DNA of 64,000 nt. Origin: Pseudomonas fluorescens NCIMB 11764 (GTDB lineage Bacteria; Pseudomonadota; Gammaproteobacteria; Pseudomonadales; Pseudomonadaceae). Shown one piece after another: positions 10,135 through 19,269 of the stretch; position 1 is the first letter of the stretch; each line of letters opens with the position of its first letter. The stretch is from positions 620,001 through 684,000 of the forward strand of contig NZ_CP010945.1 of the NCBI RefSeq assembly GCF_000293885.2, given 5' to 3'. Position numbers and translations under genes: made by a program. A model generated the notes under the pieces. The model had not been told where the DNA came from and did no database searches. It saw nothing but the letters and a program-made list of their open reading frames with translations.

Positions 10135-10683
10135 TTACAGCGCTACATGCATGAAGCTTTGCGATCGCGCCAGCGCAAACGGGCTGAACACCTGCCAATT
10201 CTGCTCACGCCGAAACCGGCCCTTGATGAACGGTGCAATCGGGCCATTCAACGCCTCTACCGGCTCCAGGCTGTCCTGGGCAAAGTGCTGAAGGCCGAAA
10301 ACCTCATCGACCATCAACCCGGCAAACACGTCGTGATGCTCCACCACCAGTACCCGCCGCTGTTTGCGCGCCGCCGACAACTCGTGGCCGAGCTCTTTAT
10401 CCGAAAAGAAGGCGCACAAATCCATCATCGGCAGCAAGCGCCCGCGCAGGTTGGCCACGCCCTTGACCCAGGGCTTGACCCCCGGCAGTTGCGTGAACCG
10501 TGGTTCGTGCAGGACTTCGCTGACCTCGCCCATGGGGGCGACGTACCAGTGCTCGCCCAAGCGAAAACCGATGCCGCTCCAGTTGTCCTGCCGGGTCGGC
10601 TGGGAGGGCAGATCCGCCGCCAGCAGACGACAGCGCTGGTCAATCTGCAGCAGCAATTCGAAAGCCGTCAGCGACTCGGTCAT
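10135..10683 (-). CDS. pilI: CheW-like adaptor PilI
   Basis: 182 residues with a CheW-like domain: IGFRLGEHWYVAPMGEVSEVL, then GVANLRGRLLPMMDL, the hallmark segment. It links PilJ to ChpA. It starts 10 bases after the pilH stop, and a decayed REP separates it from pilJ. Length and position fit P. aeruginosa PilI. Confidence is high. Confidence 0.93.
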   Translation of the reverse strand: MTESLTAFELLLQIDQRCRLLAADLPSQPTRQDNWSGIGFRLGEHWYVAPMGEVSEVLHEPRFTQLPGVKPWVKGVANLRGRLLPMMDLCAFFSDKELGHELSAARKQRRVLVVEHHDVFAGLMVDEVFGLQHFAQDSLEPVEALNGPIAPFIKGRFRREQNWQVFSPFALARSQSFMHVAL

Positions 10684-10693
10684 GGCCGGACGA

Positions 10694-11059
10694 TCAACCG
10701 GCCAGTACGTTGTTCAGGGTCTTGATCAGGGTTTCTTCGTCGACCGGCTTGGTCAGGTAGTCCTTGGCGCCCTGGCGCGTGCCCCAGACCTTGTCGGTTT
10801 CCTGGTCCTTGGTGGTGATGATGATCACCGGGATGTGCCCGGTTTCCGGGTCTTTGGTCAGTTGGCGGGTCGCCTGGAAACCGTTGAGGCCGGGCATGAC
10901 GATGTCCATCAGCACCGCGTCGGGTTTTTCCTGACGGGCAAGTGCTACGCCGTCGGCGCCGTTTTCGGCTTTCAATACTTCATGACCGTGCTTTTCCAGC
11001 ATGCCGGTCAGTTTGTACATTTCAGTCGGCGAATCATCGACGATCAGAATTCGTGCCAT
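10694..11059 (-). CDS. pilH: Response regulator PilH
   Basis: 121 residues, a lone receiver domain: acidic pair in MARILIVDDS, phosphorylation Asp in VLMDIVMPG, and the conserved Lys in DYLTKPV. I chose the ATG at 11059 because it gives the family N-terminus and has GGGGA 4 bases upstream; an ATG 12 bases further upstream is in frame. PilH is the CheY-like output associated with pilus retraction or acts as a phosphate sink. It has no DNA-binding domain. Confidence 0.94.
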   Translation of the reverse strand: MARILIVDDSPTEMYKLTGMLEKHGHEVLKAENGADGVALARQEKPDAVLMDIVMPGLNGFQATRQLTKDPETGHIPVIIITTKDQETDKVWGTRQGAKDYLTKPVDEETLIKTLNNVLAG

Positions 11060-11119
11060 GGTTGTCCCCATTCTTCTTGTCGACGCCGGGCCCGCTGGCC
11101 GAGCGTCACTGTGCGTGTC

Positions 11120-11524
11120 CTACTGCGGCAAAACGGCGGAGAAGCCCGGTACATGGGCCTGGATCGCGTTCAGCAGTTCTTCCTTGCTGAAAGGCTTGGT
11201 CAAAAACTGGTCGGAACCGACGATGCGTCCCTTGGCCTTGTCGAACAACCCGTCCTTGGACGACAGCATGATCACTGGCGTGGACTTGAACGCACTGTTG
11301 TTCTTGATTAAAGCGCAGGTCTGATAGCCATCCAGGCGCGGCATCATGATGTCGACGAAAATGATGCCGGGATGATTGTCGGCAATCTTGGCCAGGGCAT
11401 CGAAACCGTCGACGGCCGTGATGACCTCACACCCCACGTTCTTCAGCAGCGTTTCGGCGGTGCGGCGAATCGTCTTCGAATCGTCGATCACCATGACCTT
11501 CAAGGCGCTGGAATGCTGGTCCAT
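11120..11524 (-). CDS. pilG: Response regulator PilG
   Basis: 134 residues, a single receiver domain (MVIDDSKTIRR, phosphorylation Asp in IIFVDIMMPRLDG, Lys in FLTKPF). It is first in the pilG-pilH-pilI-pilJ-chpA-chpC operon. PilG is the CheY-like output tied to pilus extension and adenylate cyclase CyaB activation in P. aeruginosa. The sequence is near-identical in type to that protein. The 235 bases between pilG and the divergent gshB must hold both promoters, but no strong consensus was visible. Confidence 0.94.
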   Translation of the reverse strand: MDQHSSALKVMVIDDSKTIRRTAETLLKNVGCEVITAVDGFDALAKIADNHPGIIFVDIMMPRLDGYQTCALIKNNSAFKSTPVIMLSSKDGLFDKAKGRIVGSDQFLTKPFSKEELLNAIQAHVPGFSAVLPQ

Positions 11525-11759
11525 AAAATGCTCTACCGTCGCCTTTGCGAATCAATTTGTCCGTTTCCGATAACCGGAGGCTCGAAACCCTTGATGTTTA
11601 AGGGCCAGAACGATATGGCAGCCTTTTTAGCACAGTCTCCAAATGCAATCTATCGGGGGACTGGCGCGGTGGTTTTTCCTTGACCGGGAACACACTCGGC
11701 GCCACTCTGACGCCACTTTTTCGTGTCCTTTCGGACCACCCCATTTCGAGGAAAAACCC

Positions 11760-12713
11760 ATGAGCGTTCGCGTCGGGATTGTCATGGACCCTATCGCCAG
11801 CATCTCCTATAAAAAGGATAGCTCGCTGGCCATGCTGCTGGCCGCACAGAAGCGCGGCTGGGAACTGTTCTATATGGAACAGGGCGATTTGTATCAGGCC
11901 GAAGGTGAAGCGCGGGCGCGGATGCGGCCGCTGAAAGTCTTCGCCAACCCGGAAAAATGGTTCGAACTGGAAGCCGAGACCGACGCGTTGCTGAGCGATC
12001 TGGACGTGATCCTGATGCGCAAGGATCCGCCGTTCGACATGGAGTTCGTCTACTCCACTTACCTGCTGGAGCAGGCCGAGCGCGCCGGCGTGCTGGTGGT
12101 CAACAAGCCGCAGAGCCTGCGTGACTGCAATGAAAAACTGTTCGCCACGCTGTTCCCGCAGTGCACGCCGCCGACCATCGTCAGCCGTCGCCCGGACGTG
12201 CTGCGCGAATTCGCCGATCATCACGGCGACGTGATCCTCAAGCCGCTGGACGGCATGGGCGGCTCTTCGATCTTCCGTCACACCGCCGGCCACCCGAACC
12301 TGTCGGTGATTCTCGAAACCCTGACCTTGCACGGCAAGCAGCAGATCATGATCCAGGGTTACCTGCCGGCGATCGTCGACGGCGACAAGCGAATCCTGAT
12401 GATCGACGGCGAGCCGGTGGATTATTGCCTGGCACGGATTCCGGCGGCCGGCGAAACCCGTGGCAACCTCGCGGCCGGTGGTCGTGGCGAAGCCCGTCCG
12501 CTGACCGAGAAAGACCGCTGGATCGCCGCGCAAGTCGGTCCGACCCTGCGCGAGAAAGGCCTGCTGTTCGTGGGCCTGGACGTGATTGGCGAGCACCTGA
12601 CGGAGATCAACGTCACCAGCCCGACCTGCATTCGCGAGATTGATAATGCGTTCGGCACCGACATCGGCGGGATGCTGATGGATGCCATCGATCAGAAGCT
12701 CAAGGCCCGTTGA
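11760..12713 (+). CDS. gshB: Glutathione synthetase
   Basis: 317 residues. The start at 11760 gives MSVRVGIVMDPIASI with GAGGA just upstream. GshB joins gamma-glutamylcysteine and glycine with ATP. The N-terminal domain is followed by an ATP-grasp fold (DVILKPLDGMGGSSIFR, then GLDVIGEHLTEINVTSPT with metal ligands). It is cytoplasmic and stands divergent to pilG, as in P. aeruginosa (PA0407). Confidence 0.96.
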   Translation: MSVRVGIVMDPIASISYKKDSSLAMLLAAQKRGWELFYMEQGDLYQAEGEARARMRPLKVFANPEKWFELEAETDALLSDLDVILMRKDPPFDMEFVYSTYLLEQAERAGVLVVNKPQSLRDCNEKLFATLFPQCTPPTIVSRRPDVLREFADHHGDVILKPLDGMGGSSIFRHTAGHPNLSVILETLTLHGKQQIMIQGYLPAIVDGDKRILMIDGEPVDYCLARIPAAGETRGNLAAGGRGEARPLTEKDRWIAAQVGPTLREKGLLFVGLDVIGEHLTEINVTSPTCIREIDNAFGTDIGGMLMDAIDQKLKAR

Positions 12714-12790
12714 TATAGAACAGCCAAGATCGAACCAACATTGCGTTATCATGCGCGGCCTGTGAAAAACGCGATGTTGGTTTTCTTGTC

Positions 12791-13687
12791 ATGACACTTC
12801 CGTCCGATCTGCCTGCAGAACTCGCCCACCGTGGTGTGCGCCCGGCCGATCGCCTCGGATTTACCCTGTTTCTCGCGGCGCTGATTCACCTGGCCTTGCT
12901 GTTGGGCGTCGGCTTCACGATGGTCGAACCCAAGCAAATCAGCAAAACCCTGGAAATCACCCTCGCCACCTTCAAGAGCGAAAAGAAGCCGACGAAGGCT
13001 GATTTCCTCGCCCAGGAAAATCAGGAAGGCAGCGGCACCCTGGATAAAAAGGCGATCCCCAAGACCACCGAGGTCGCGCCGTTCCAGGACAACAAGGTGC
13101 AGAAAGTCACGCCACCGCCGGCCGCCAAGCCTGAAGTGCAAGCGCCGCCCAAGGCTGCCGTGACCACCGTCGCACCGAAACCGAAAAAAGCCGCGGCCAA
13201 GACCGAAGAACCCAAGCCCGTGACCAAGCCCGCTGTCGCAGCGCCGACGTTCGACAGTGAACAGCTGTCCAGCGACATCGCCAGCCTGGAAGCGGAACTG
13301 GCCAATGAACAACAGCTGTACGCCAAGCGCCCGCGCATCCACCGCCTGAGCGCCGCGTCGACCATGAAAGACAAGGGCGCCTGGTACAAGGACGAATGGC
13401 GCAAGAAGGTCGAACGCATCGGCAACCTCAATTACCCCGACGAAGCGCGGCGCAAGCAGATCTACGGCAATTTGCGGTTGATGGTTTCGATCAACCGCGA
13501 CGGTTCGCTGTACGAAGTGCTGGTGCTGGAATCGTCCGGGCAACCGCTGCTGGATCAGGCGGCGCAACGGATCGTTAGGCTGGCGGCGCCGTTTTCGCCG
13601 TTTACCGGGGATTTGTCGGACATCGATCGGCTGGAAATCATCAGGACGTGGAAGTTTGCGCGCGGGGACCGGTTGTCCAGTAACTGA
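12791..13687 (+). CDS. tonB3: TonB-family energy transducer (TonB3-like)
   Basis: 298 residues. One N-terminal membrane helix (about 23-43, LGFTLFLAALIHLALLLGVGF) is followed by a Lys/Pro/Ala-rich periplasm-spanning stretch to about residue 165. The C-terminal TonB domain carries NYPDEARRKQIYGNLRLMV and a VLESSGQPLLDQAA segment. TonB proteins use the proton gradient through ExbBD to drive outer-membrane receptors. No exbB or exbD is adjacent. In P. aeruginosa the gene at this position, tonB3, is needed for twitching motility, which fits the pil genes nearby. Confidence 0.85.
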   Translation: MTLPSDLPAELAHRGVRPADRLGFTLFLAALIHLALLLGVGFTMVEPKQISKTLEITLATFKSEKKPTKADFLAQENQEGSGTLDKKAIPKTTEVAPFQDNKVQKVTPPPAAKPEVQAPPKAAVTTVAPKPKKAAAKTEEPKPVTKPAVAAPTFDSEQLSSDIASLEAELANEQQLYAKRPRIHRLSAASTMKDKGAWYKDEWRKKVERIGNLNYPDEARRKQIYGNLRLMVSINRDGSLYEVLVLESSGQPLLDQAAQRIVRLAAPFSPFTGDLSDIDRLEIIRTWKFARGDRLSSN

Positions 13688-13712
13688 TTGGGGATTTTCT
13701 GCCCAGTGTTGA

Positions 13713-13851
13713 CCCTGTGGCGAGGGAGCTTGCTCCCGCTGGGCAGCGAAGCAGCCCCAAAACCTGCAGGCCTTGTATTTCCTGACACACCGCAACAATC
13801 AGATCACGACTGCTGCGCAGCCGAACGGGAGCAAGCTCCCTCGCCACAGGG
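13713..13851. repeat. REPIN, GTGGCGAGGGAGC class
   Basis: Inverted REP copies (CCCTGTGGCGAGGGAGC ... GCTCCCTCGCCACAGGG) occupy most of the gap between tonB3 and yqgE. The inner part of each arm (GCAGCGAAGCAG / CTGCTGCGCAG) is also roughly complementary. It is of the same class as 1336-1476 and 52158-52292. Confidence 0.85.
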
Positions 13852-13929
13852 TTCTGCGGCGGCTTCAATCACCATTTCCTACGCATCCCCAGCTTGTCAG
13901 TTCGTCCCTCCAACGCCACACTAGCGCTC

Positions 13930-14502
13930 ATGAAGAACGTCAGCCCCAGCTACCTCAAGCATCACTTCCTGATCGCCATGCCTCACATGGCCGACCCGAA
14001 CTTTGCGCACACCTTGACCTACATCGTCGAGCACACGGCCAATGGTGCCATGGGGTTGGTGGTCAACCGTCCGCAAGACCTGAACCTGGCCGATATCCTC
14101 GAGCAATTGCGCCCCGATGTCGAACCGCCGATGCTCTGCCAGCATGTGCCGATTTTCATCGGCGGCCCGGTGCAGACCGATCGCGGTTTTGTCCTGCACC
14201 CGTCGGGCAAGAAGTTTCAGGCGACCGTTGATCTGGAAGGCGACCTGTCCCTCTCCACGTCCCAGGACGTGCTGTTCGCCATCGCCGATGGTGTCGGCCC
14301 GGCCAAGAGTGTCATCACCCTGGGTTATGCCGGCTGGGAAGCCGGGCAGCTTGAAGCCGAACTGGCGCAGAACGCCTGGCTCACCTGCCCGTTCGACGCC
14401 GACATCCTGTTCAACACCAGCAGCGAACTGCGCCTCGAAGCGGCGGCCAAACACCTCGGCGTCAACCTTAGCCTGCTCACCAGCCAGGCGGGGCACGCCT
14501 GA
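13930..14502 (+). CDS. yqgE: YqgE/AlgH family protein
   Basis: 190 residues; start at the ATG at 13930, giving MKNVSPSYLKHHFLIAMP as in the family. Conserved segments include GAMGLVVNRP, PIFIGGPVQTDRGFVLH and LGYAGWEAGQLEAEL. The molecular function is unsettled; it was once called AlgH for an effect on alginate in P. aeruginosa. Its stop overlaps the start of ruvX (TGATG), so the two are translationally coupled. No membrane segment or signal is seen. Confidence 0.9.
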   Translation: MKNVSPSYLKHHFLIAMPHMADPNFAHTLTYIVEHTANGAMGLVVNRPQDLNLADILEQLRPDVEPPMLCQHVPIFIGGPVQTDRGFVLHPSGKKFQATVDLEGDLSLSTSQDVLFAIADGVGPAKSVITLGYAGWEAGQLEAELAQNAWLTCPFDADILFNTSSELRLEAAAKHLGVNLSLLTSQAGHA

Positions 14503-14939
14503 TGGCCCTGCGCCTGATCCTGGGGTTCGACTACGGCACCAAACAGATCGGCGTGGCGGTCGGCCAGGTGATTACCGGCCAGGCCCGCGAACTGTGCACC
14601 TTGAAGGCGCAAAACGGTGTTCCCGACTGGAACCAGGTCGAAGCCCTCATTAAAGAGTGGAAGCCCGATGCAGTCGTCGTCGGCCTGCCACTGAACATGG
14701 ACGGCACGCCGAGCGACATGTGCCTGCGCGCCGAGAAGTTCGCCCGCCGCCTCAACGGCCGCTACAACCTGCCCTTCTATACCCACGATGAACGCCTGAC
14801 CACGTTTGAAGCCAAGGGCGAACGACGTGATCGTGGCGGGCAAAAAGGCAGTTACCGCGACAACCCGGTCGACGCCATCGCCGCCGCCCTGCTGCTGCAA
14901 GGCTGGCTCGACGAAAACACTGCACTGTTCGAATCCTGA
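14502..14939 (+). CDS. ruvX: Holliday-junction-resolvase-like nuclease YqgF/RuvX
   Basis: 145 residues with an RNase H-like fold: [15 protein letters not shown] holds the first catalytic Asp, [10 protein letters not shown] the middle acidic strand region, YTHDERLTT the conserved acidic segment, and [16 protein letters not shown] the last catalytic Asp. The family processes the 5' end of pre-16S rRNA in E. coli (YqgF). It begins inside the yqgE stop codon. Confidence 0.92.
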   Translation: MALRLILGFDYGTKQIGVAVGQVITGQARELCTLKAQNGVPDWNQVEALIKEWKPDAVVVGLPLNMDGTPSDMCLRAEKFARRLNGRYNLPFYTHDERLTTFEAKGERRDRGGQKGSYRDNPVDAIAAALLLQGWLDENTALFES

Positions 14940-15022
14940 AGAGCCGTAACAAGCGACTCTCTATAGCGACAACCCGGAGCCACCTCCAGCACCGCCCGGC
15001 CCGGGCCCAAGAAGGAGCAACC

Positions 15023-15526
15023 ATGAGCCTGCCCAATCCCGCCGAACTGATCAGCCAGATGGCGATCCGTCTCAAGGCCCATCTGGAACACCGTGGCATC
15101 AGCGAACCGCGCTACATCGGTATTCGTACCGGTGGCGTCTGGGTCGCCCAGGCGTTGCTCGAGGAACTGGGCAGCGATGCGCCGCTCGGCACGCTGGACG
15201 TGTCCTTCTACCGCGACGATTTCAGCCAGAACGGCCTGCACCCGCAGGTGCGCCCCTCGGCCCTGCCGTTCGAGATCGAAGGCCAGGACCTGGTGCTGAT
15301 CGACGACGTGCTGATGAGCGGCCGCACCATCCGCGCCGCAATGAACGAACTCTTCGACTATGGCCGCCCGGCCAGCGTGACGCTGGTGTGTCTGCTGGAC
15401 CTGGACGCTGGCGAGCTGCCGATCCGCCCGAACGTCGTGGGCGCGACCCTGTCGCTGGCGGCCCACGAGCGCGTGAAGCTGTCCGGCCCGGAACTCAAGC
15501 TTGAACTGCAAGACCTCGCCCTTTAA
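15023..15526 (+). CDS. pyrR: Pyrimidine regulatory protein / uracil phosphoribosyltransferase PyrR
   Basis: 167 residues, with the PRPP-binding motif [17 protein letters not shown] and the [12 protein letters not shown] segment. AAGGAG lies 6 bases before the ATG. In Bacillus PyrR is an RNA-binding attenuator with weak uracil phosphoribosyltransferase activity; in Pseudomonas it precedes pyrB-pyrC' and affects their expression. No clear attenuator hairpin with a U-run was seen in the 83-base leader or the 27-base gap to pyrB. Confidence 0.93.
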   Translation: MSLPNPAELISQMAIRLKAHLEHRGISEPRYIGIRTGGVWVAQALLEELGSDAPLGTLDVSFYRDDFSQNGLHPQVRPSALPFEIEGQDLVLIDDVLMSGRTIRAAMNELFDYGRPASVTLVCLLDLDAGELPIRPNVVGATLSLAAHERVKLSGPELKLELQDLAL

Positions 15527-15553
15527 TTCGCCCTATTGAGAGTCCCCCTCGCG

Positions 15554-16558
15554 ATGACGCCTCTAGAAACCAAGCGCCCGCTGCAGCTCAATGATCAGGG
15601 CCAGCTGCGCCACTTCCTCTCGCTCGACGGTTTGCGCCGCGAACTGCTGACGGAGATCCTCGACACCGCGGACTCGTTCCTCGAAGTCGGCGCCCGGGCC
15701 GTGAAGAAGGTCCCGCTGCTGCGCGGCAAGACCGTGTGCAACGTGTTCTTCGAGAACTCCACACGCACCCGCACGACCTTCGAACTGGCGGCCCAACGGT
15801 TGTCGGCAGACGTGATCACGTTGAACGTGTCGACATCGTCGGCGAGCAAGGGCGAAACCCTGCTCGACACCCTGCGCAACCTGGAAGCCATGGCCGCCGA
15901 CATGTTCGTCGTGCGTCACGGTGATTCCGGTGCCGCGCACTTCATCGCCGAACACGTGTGCCCGCAAGTGGCGATCATCAACGGCGGCGACGGCCGTCAC
16001 GCCCACCCGACCCAGGGCATGCTCGACATGCTGACGATCCGTCGCCACAAGGGCGGTTTCGAAAACCTTTCGGTGGCCATCGTCGGCGACATCCTGCACT
16101 CCCGGGTCGCGCGCTCGAACATGCTGGCGCTGAAAACCCTCGGTTGCCCGGACATTCGCGTGATCGCGCCGAAAACCCTGCTGCCGATCGGCATCGAGCA
16201 GTACGGCGTGAAGGTCTACACCGACATGGCCGAAGGCCTGAAAGACGTCGATGTGGTGATCATGTTGCGCCTGCAACGCGAGCGCATGGCCGGCGGCCTG
16301 CTGCCGAGCGAAGGCGAGTTCTACCGCCTGTTCGGCCTGACCACTGCGCGCCTGGCCGGCGCCAAGCCGGACTGCATCGTCATGCACCCGGGGCCGATCA
16401 ACCGCGGCGTGGAAATCGAATCGGCGGTGGCCGACGGCCCGCATTCGGTGATTCTCAACCAGGTGACCTACGGCATCGCCATACGTATGGCTGTGTTGTC
16501 CATGGCCATGAGCGGGCAGACTGCCCAGCGCCAATTCGAGCAGGAGAACGCCCAGTGA
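15554..16558 (+). CDS. pyrB: Aspartate carbamoyltransferase catalytic chain
   Basis: 334 residues. It catalyses the first committed step of pyrimidine synthesis. It carries the carbamoyl-phosphate motif [11 protein letters not shown], the mobile SxxKGET loop ([12 protein letters not shown]), HPTQGMLDM, and the [10 protein letters not shown] segment. I took the ATG at 15554 ([12 protein letters not shown]); an in-frame TTG 18 bases upstream is an alternative. The stop overlaps the pyrC' start, matching the obligate PyrB-PyrC' dodecamer known in pseudomonads. Confidence 0.95.
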   Translation: MTPLETKRPLQLNDQGQLRHFLSLDGLRRELLTEILDTADSFLEVGARAVKKVPLLRGKTVCNVFFENSTRTRTTFELAAQRLSADVITLNVSTSSASKGETLLDTLRNLEAMAADMFVVRHGDSGAAHFIAEHVCPQVAIINGGDGRHAHPTQGMLDMLTIRRHKGGFENLSVAIVGDILHSRVARSNMLALKTLGCPDIRVIAPKTLLPIGIEQYGVKVYTDMAEGLKDVDVVIMLRLQRERMAGGLLPSEGEFYRLFGLTTARLAGAKPDCIVMHPGPINRGVEIESAVADGPHSVILNQVTYGIAIRMAVLSMAMSGQTAQRQFEQENAQ

Positions 16559-17826
16559 AGCTCAGCATTCTCGGCGCCCGCGTGATCGATCCAGTCAGCG
16601 GGCTGGATCAAGTGACTGATATCCACATCGAAGCCTGCAAGATCGTCGCCATTGGCGCCGCACCGGCCGGTTTCGTCGCCGTCGACACCCTTGATGCCCA
16701 AGGCCTGGTGGCCGCTCCTGGCCTGGTTGACCTCAACGTCGCCCTGCGCGAGCCGGGTTACAGCCGCAAAGGTTCGATCGTCAGTGAAACCCGCGCGGCC
16801 GCGGCCGGTGGTGTGACCAGCCTGTGCTGCCCGCCGAAAACCAAACCGGTACTGGACACCTCGGCCGTGGCCGAACTGATCCTCGACCGCGCCCGCGAGG
16901 CCGGCAACACCAAAGTCTTCCCGATCGGCGCGCTGAGCAAGGGTCTGGACGGTGAGCAACTGGCAGAGCTGGTTGCGTTGCGCGATGCCGGATGCGTGGC
17001 GTTCGGCAACGGCCTGGAAAGCTTCCGCAACACCCGCACGCTGTGCCGTGCGCTGGAGTACGCGGCGACCTTCGACCTGACGGTGATATTCAACTCCCAG
17101 GACCATGATCTGGCCGAAGGCGGCTTGGCGCATGAAGGCCCGACCGCCAGTTTCCTCGGTTTGCCGGGCATTCCGGAAACCGCCGAAACCGTGGCATTGG
17201 CCCGGGATCTGCTGCTGGTCGAGCAAAGCGGCGTGCGTGCGCACTTCAGCCAGCTGACCAGTGCTCGCGGCGTGGCCCTGATCGCTCAGGCTCAGGCCCG
17301 AGGGTTGCCGGTGACGGCCGATGTCGCGCTGTATCAGCTGATACTGACCGATGAAGCGCTGATCGATTTCAGCAGTCTCTATCACGTCCAGCCGCCGCTG
17401 CGCACCCGCGCCGACCGCGACGGCCTGCGTGAAGCGGTGAAGTCAGGGGTGGTCTCGGCCATTTCCAGCCATCACCAGCCACATGAGCGGGACGCCAAAC
17501 TGGCGCCGTTCGGTGCGACCGAACCGGGGATCAGCAGTGTTGAACTGTTGCTGCCGCTGGCGATGACGCTGGTGGAGGATGGTTTGCTGGATCTGCCGAC
17601 ATTACTGGCACGTCTGAGCGCCGGTCCTGCAGAAGCCTTGCGCCTGCCGGCAGGCAAGCTGGCAGTGGGTGGCGCGGCGGATATCGTGCTGTTTGACCCG
17701 ACGGCTTCGACCGTGGCCGGTGAAACCTGGTTGTCCAAGGGTGAGAATTGCCCGTTCATTGGGCATAGCCTGCCTGGCGTGGTGCGTTACACCCTGGTGG
17801 ACGGGCGGATCAGCCACCAGGCTTGA
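16555..17826 (+). CDS. pyrC': Non-catalytic dihydroorotase homologue PyrC' (ATCase structural subunit)
   Basis: 423 residues, GTG start inside the pyrB stop (GTGA). The amidohydrolase fold is recognisable (APGLVDL ... REPG), but the HxH metal pair is replaced by Asn61 and Ala63, and the later catalytic Asp region reads ISSHHQPHE instead of a TDHAPH-type motif. It therefore should not hydrolyse dihydroorotate. In P. putida and P. aeruginosa this protein is needed to assemble active aspartate carbamoyltransferase. A real dihydroorotase must lie elsewhere. Confidence 0.93.
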   Translation: MKLSILGARVIDPVSGLDQVTDIHIEACKIVAIGAAPAGFVAVDTLDAQGLVAAPGLVDLNVALREPGYSRKGSIVSETRAAAAGGVTSLCCPPKTKPVLDTSAVAELILDRAREAGNTKVFPIGALSKGLDGEQLAELVALRDAGCVAFGNGLESFRNTRTLCRALEYAATFDLTVIFNSQDHDLAEGGLAHEGPTASFLGLPGIPETAETVALARDLLLVEQSGVRAHFSQLTSARGVALIAQAQARGLPVTADVALYQLILTDEALIDFSSLYHVQPPLRTRADRDGLREAVKSGVVSAISSHHQPHERDAKLAPFGATEPGISSVELLLPLAMTLVEDGLLDLPTLLARLSAGPAEALRLPAGKLAVGGAADIVLFDPTASTVAGETWLSKGENCPFIGHSLPGVVRYTLVDGRISHQA

Positions 17827-17840
17827 TACCCGGTTGTCCC

Positions 17841-17920
17841 AATCGCTAGCAGGACTAGCTCCCACACAGGATCTGTGAACAACACAAATCCGCCGTGGGA
17901 GCCAGCCTGCTGGCGATGAC
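17841..17920. repeat. REPIN, GTGGGAGCCAGCCTGCTGGCGATG class
   Basis: The left arm is decayed (AATCGCTAGCAGGACTAGCTCCCAC) and the right arm is intact (CCGTGGGAGCCAGCCTGCTGG...). It lies between the convergent pyrC' and TM2 genes. The same class is seen at 59837-59931. Confidence 0.8.
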
Positions 17921-18352
17921 TTACTGGAAAGTGCCGCGATTCTGAGCGTTGCGAACCGACACCTGATCATTCAGCGTCCAGAAGTCATACAAGACCCCCA
18001 GAAAGAACAACCCGCCCGTCACCAGGTACAGCAACCCGCTGATCCACTTCCCCTGATACATCCGGTGCACGCCGAACACCCCGAGAAACGTCAGCAGAAT
18101 CCACGCTACGTTGTATTCGATCGGCCCGGCGGTAAAACGCAGGTCGGCTTCACGGTCCATCGCCGGGATCAGGAAGATGTCGATCAGCCAGCCAATGCCC
18201 AGCAAACCGAAGGTGAAAAACCAGATCGTCCCGGTCACCGGCTTGCCGTAATAGAAGCGGTGCGCCCCGGTAAAACCGAAAATCCACAGCAGGTATCCGA
18301 TCACTTTGCTGTGGGTGTCCTGATGCGGAACGGGGTGTTGATAGGTGTTCAT
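17921..18352 (-). CDS. TM2-domain membrane protein
   Basis: 143 residues; ATG at 18352 with GAGG 6 bases upstream. It has two TM2-like units: YLLWIFGFTGAHRFYYGKPVTGTIWFFTFGLLGIGWLIDIFLIP and AWILLTFLGVFGVHRMYQGKWISGLLYLVTGGLFFLGVLYDFW, each with a G-x-H-R-x-Y turn between two helices, giving about four membrane segments. The function of this family is not known. It stands alone, convergent with pyrC'. Confidence 0.8.
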   Translation of the reverse strand: MNTYQHPVPHQDTHSKVIGYLLWIFGFTGAHRFYYGKPVTGTIWFFTFGLLGIGWLIDIFLIPAMDREADLRFTAGPIEYNVAWILLTFLGVFGVHRMYQGKWISGLLYLVTGGLFFLGVLYDFWTLNDQVSVRNAQNRGTFQ

Positions 18353-18601
18353 GGATGACCTCAATTCACACGATAGATAAATATTCTTTAAATCTTTGTG
18401 ACTTTTTTACGAGTAGCCGACGTATGGCAGGTGCTACCTTGTCTGCCGTCAAACCCCTGTAGCAACTGAGTTCTGTCCGACAATTGCGTCCATTTAACGC
18501 TTATTTGGTTCCGTTGCACGCCGTTTGAATCGACCAACGGCCTCGGAAGGCCCAAAAAAGCTGTTATAAAGTTGCGCGCTAACCAATATGAGCCTTGCCT
18601 A

Positions 18602-19219
18602 ATGCGTCCATTTTTCAAGACATGGCTAACCATTTGCCTTTTGATGCCACTGGCCGCCCACGCCACCAATCGTGAGCAACGTCTTCCTAACGTTAATGGT
18701 TACACCCCCAAATCCCATGCTTCTGCTCCTTCGAGCAAAAACAAACAAGCCGTAAAACGCGCCCCGCAGCTGGCCAGCAAAAGCAGCCTTGTCCCGCCAA
18801 TGGCGACCAAGGAAAGCAGCAATGTGCTGAGCCGCGCCGTGAACGTCCTCGGTACACCTTACCGTTGGGGCGGCAGCAGCCCAAGCAAAGGGTTCGATTG
18901 CAGCGGCCTGGTGAAATACGCGTTCAACGACGCCACGTTCGACCTGCCGCGCACTTCGAACGCCATGGCCAGCGGTCATGGCGAGAAAGTCGATCGCAAG
19001 GATCTGAAGCCGGGCGACCTGATTTTCTTCAACATCAAGAGCCGTCGGGTCAACCATGTTGCCATCTACCTGGGCAACGACCGCTTCATCCATGCGCCAC
19101 GCCGCGGCAAGTCGGTGACCATCGACACCTTGAAGAAACCGTACTGGGAAAGCCACTACGTGGTTGCCAAGCGGGTTCTGCCGAAAGAGAAGAACACTCT
19201 GCAGGTTGTTCAGCGCTGA
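18602..19219 (+). CDS. NlpC/P60 family cell-wall endopeptidase
   Basis: 205 residues. A signal peptide ends near AHA (residue 21), so the protein is exported. After a basic linker comes the NlpC/P60 domain with catalytic Cys100 (GFDCSGLVKYAF), His152 (VNHVAIYLG) and a third polar residue His164 (FIHAPRRG). Such enzymes cut gamma-D-Glu-diaminopimelate or related peptide bonds in peptidoglycan. A TATAAA lies 32-37 bases upstream, but no good -35 box goes with it. A strong terminator follows. Confidence 0.88.
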   Translation: MRPFFKTWLTICLLMPLAAHATNREQRLPNVNGYTPKSHASAPSSKNKQAVKRAPQLASKSSLVPPMATKESSNVLSRAVNVLGTPYRWGGSSPSKGFDCSGLVKYAFNDATFDLPRTSNAMASGHGEKVDRKDLKPGDLIFFNIKSRRVNHVAIYLGNDRFIHAPRRGKSVTIDTLKKPYWESHYVVAKRVLPKEKNTLQVVQR

Positions 19220-19231
19220 TTTGAAACAAGA

Positions 19232-19264
19232 GCAAAAGATCGCAGCCTGCGATCTTTTGCTTTT
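19232..19264 (+). terminator. Rho-independent terminator after the NlpC/P60 gene
   Basis: A 13-bp perfect stem (GCAAAAGATCGCA / TGCGATCTTTTGC) with a GCC loop is followed by TTTT. The core AAGATCGCAGCC is also the tip of a common Pseudomonas REP class found at 43436 and 49861, so a repeat appears to serve as terminator. It is symmetrical and may also stop pilT transcripts. Confidence 0.8.
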
Positions 19265-19269
19265 GAGCC

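Noticed and set aside
14940-15022. Possible pyrimidine attenuator before pyrR
   Set aside because: A GC-rich CCCGGCCCGGGCCC stretch is present but no terminator with a T-run or alternative hairpin could be drawn.
15958-16554. N-terminal extension of pyrC' by about 200 codons
   Set aside because: The frame is open but overlaps pyrB; the GTG at 16555 gives the family N-terminus and the usual overlap with the pyrB stop.
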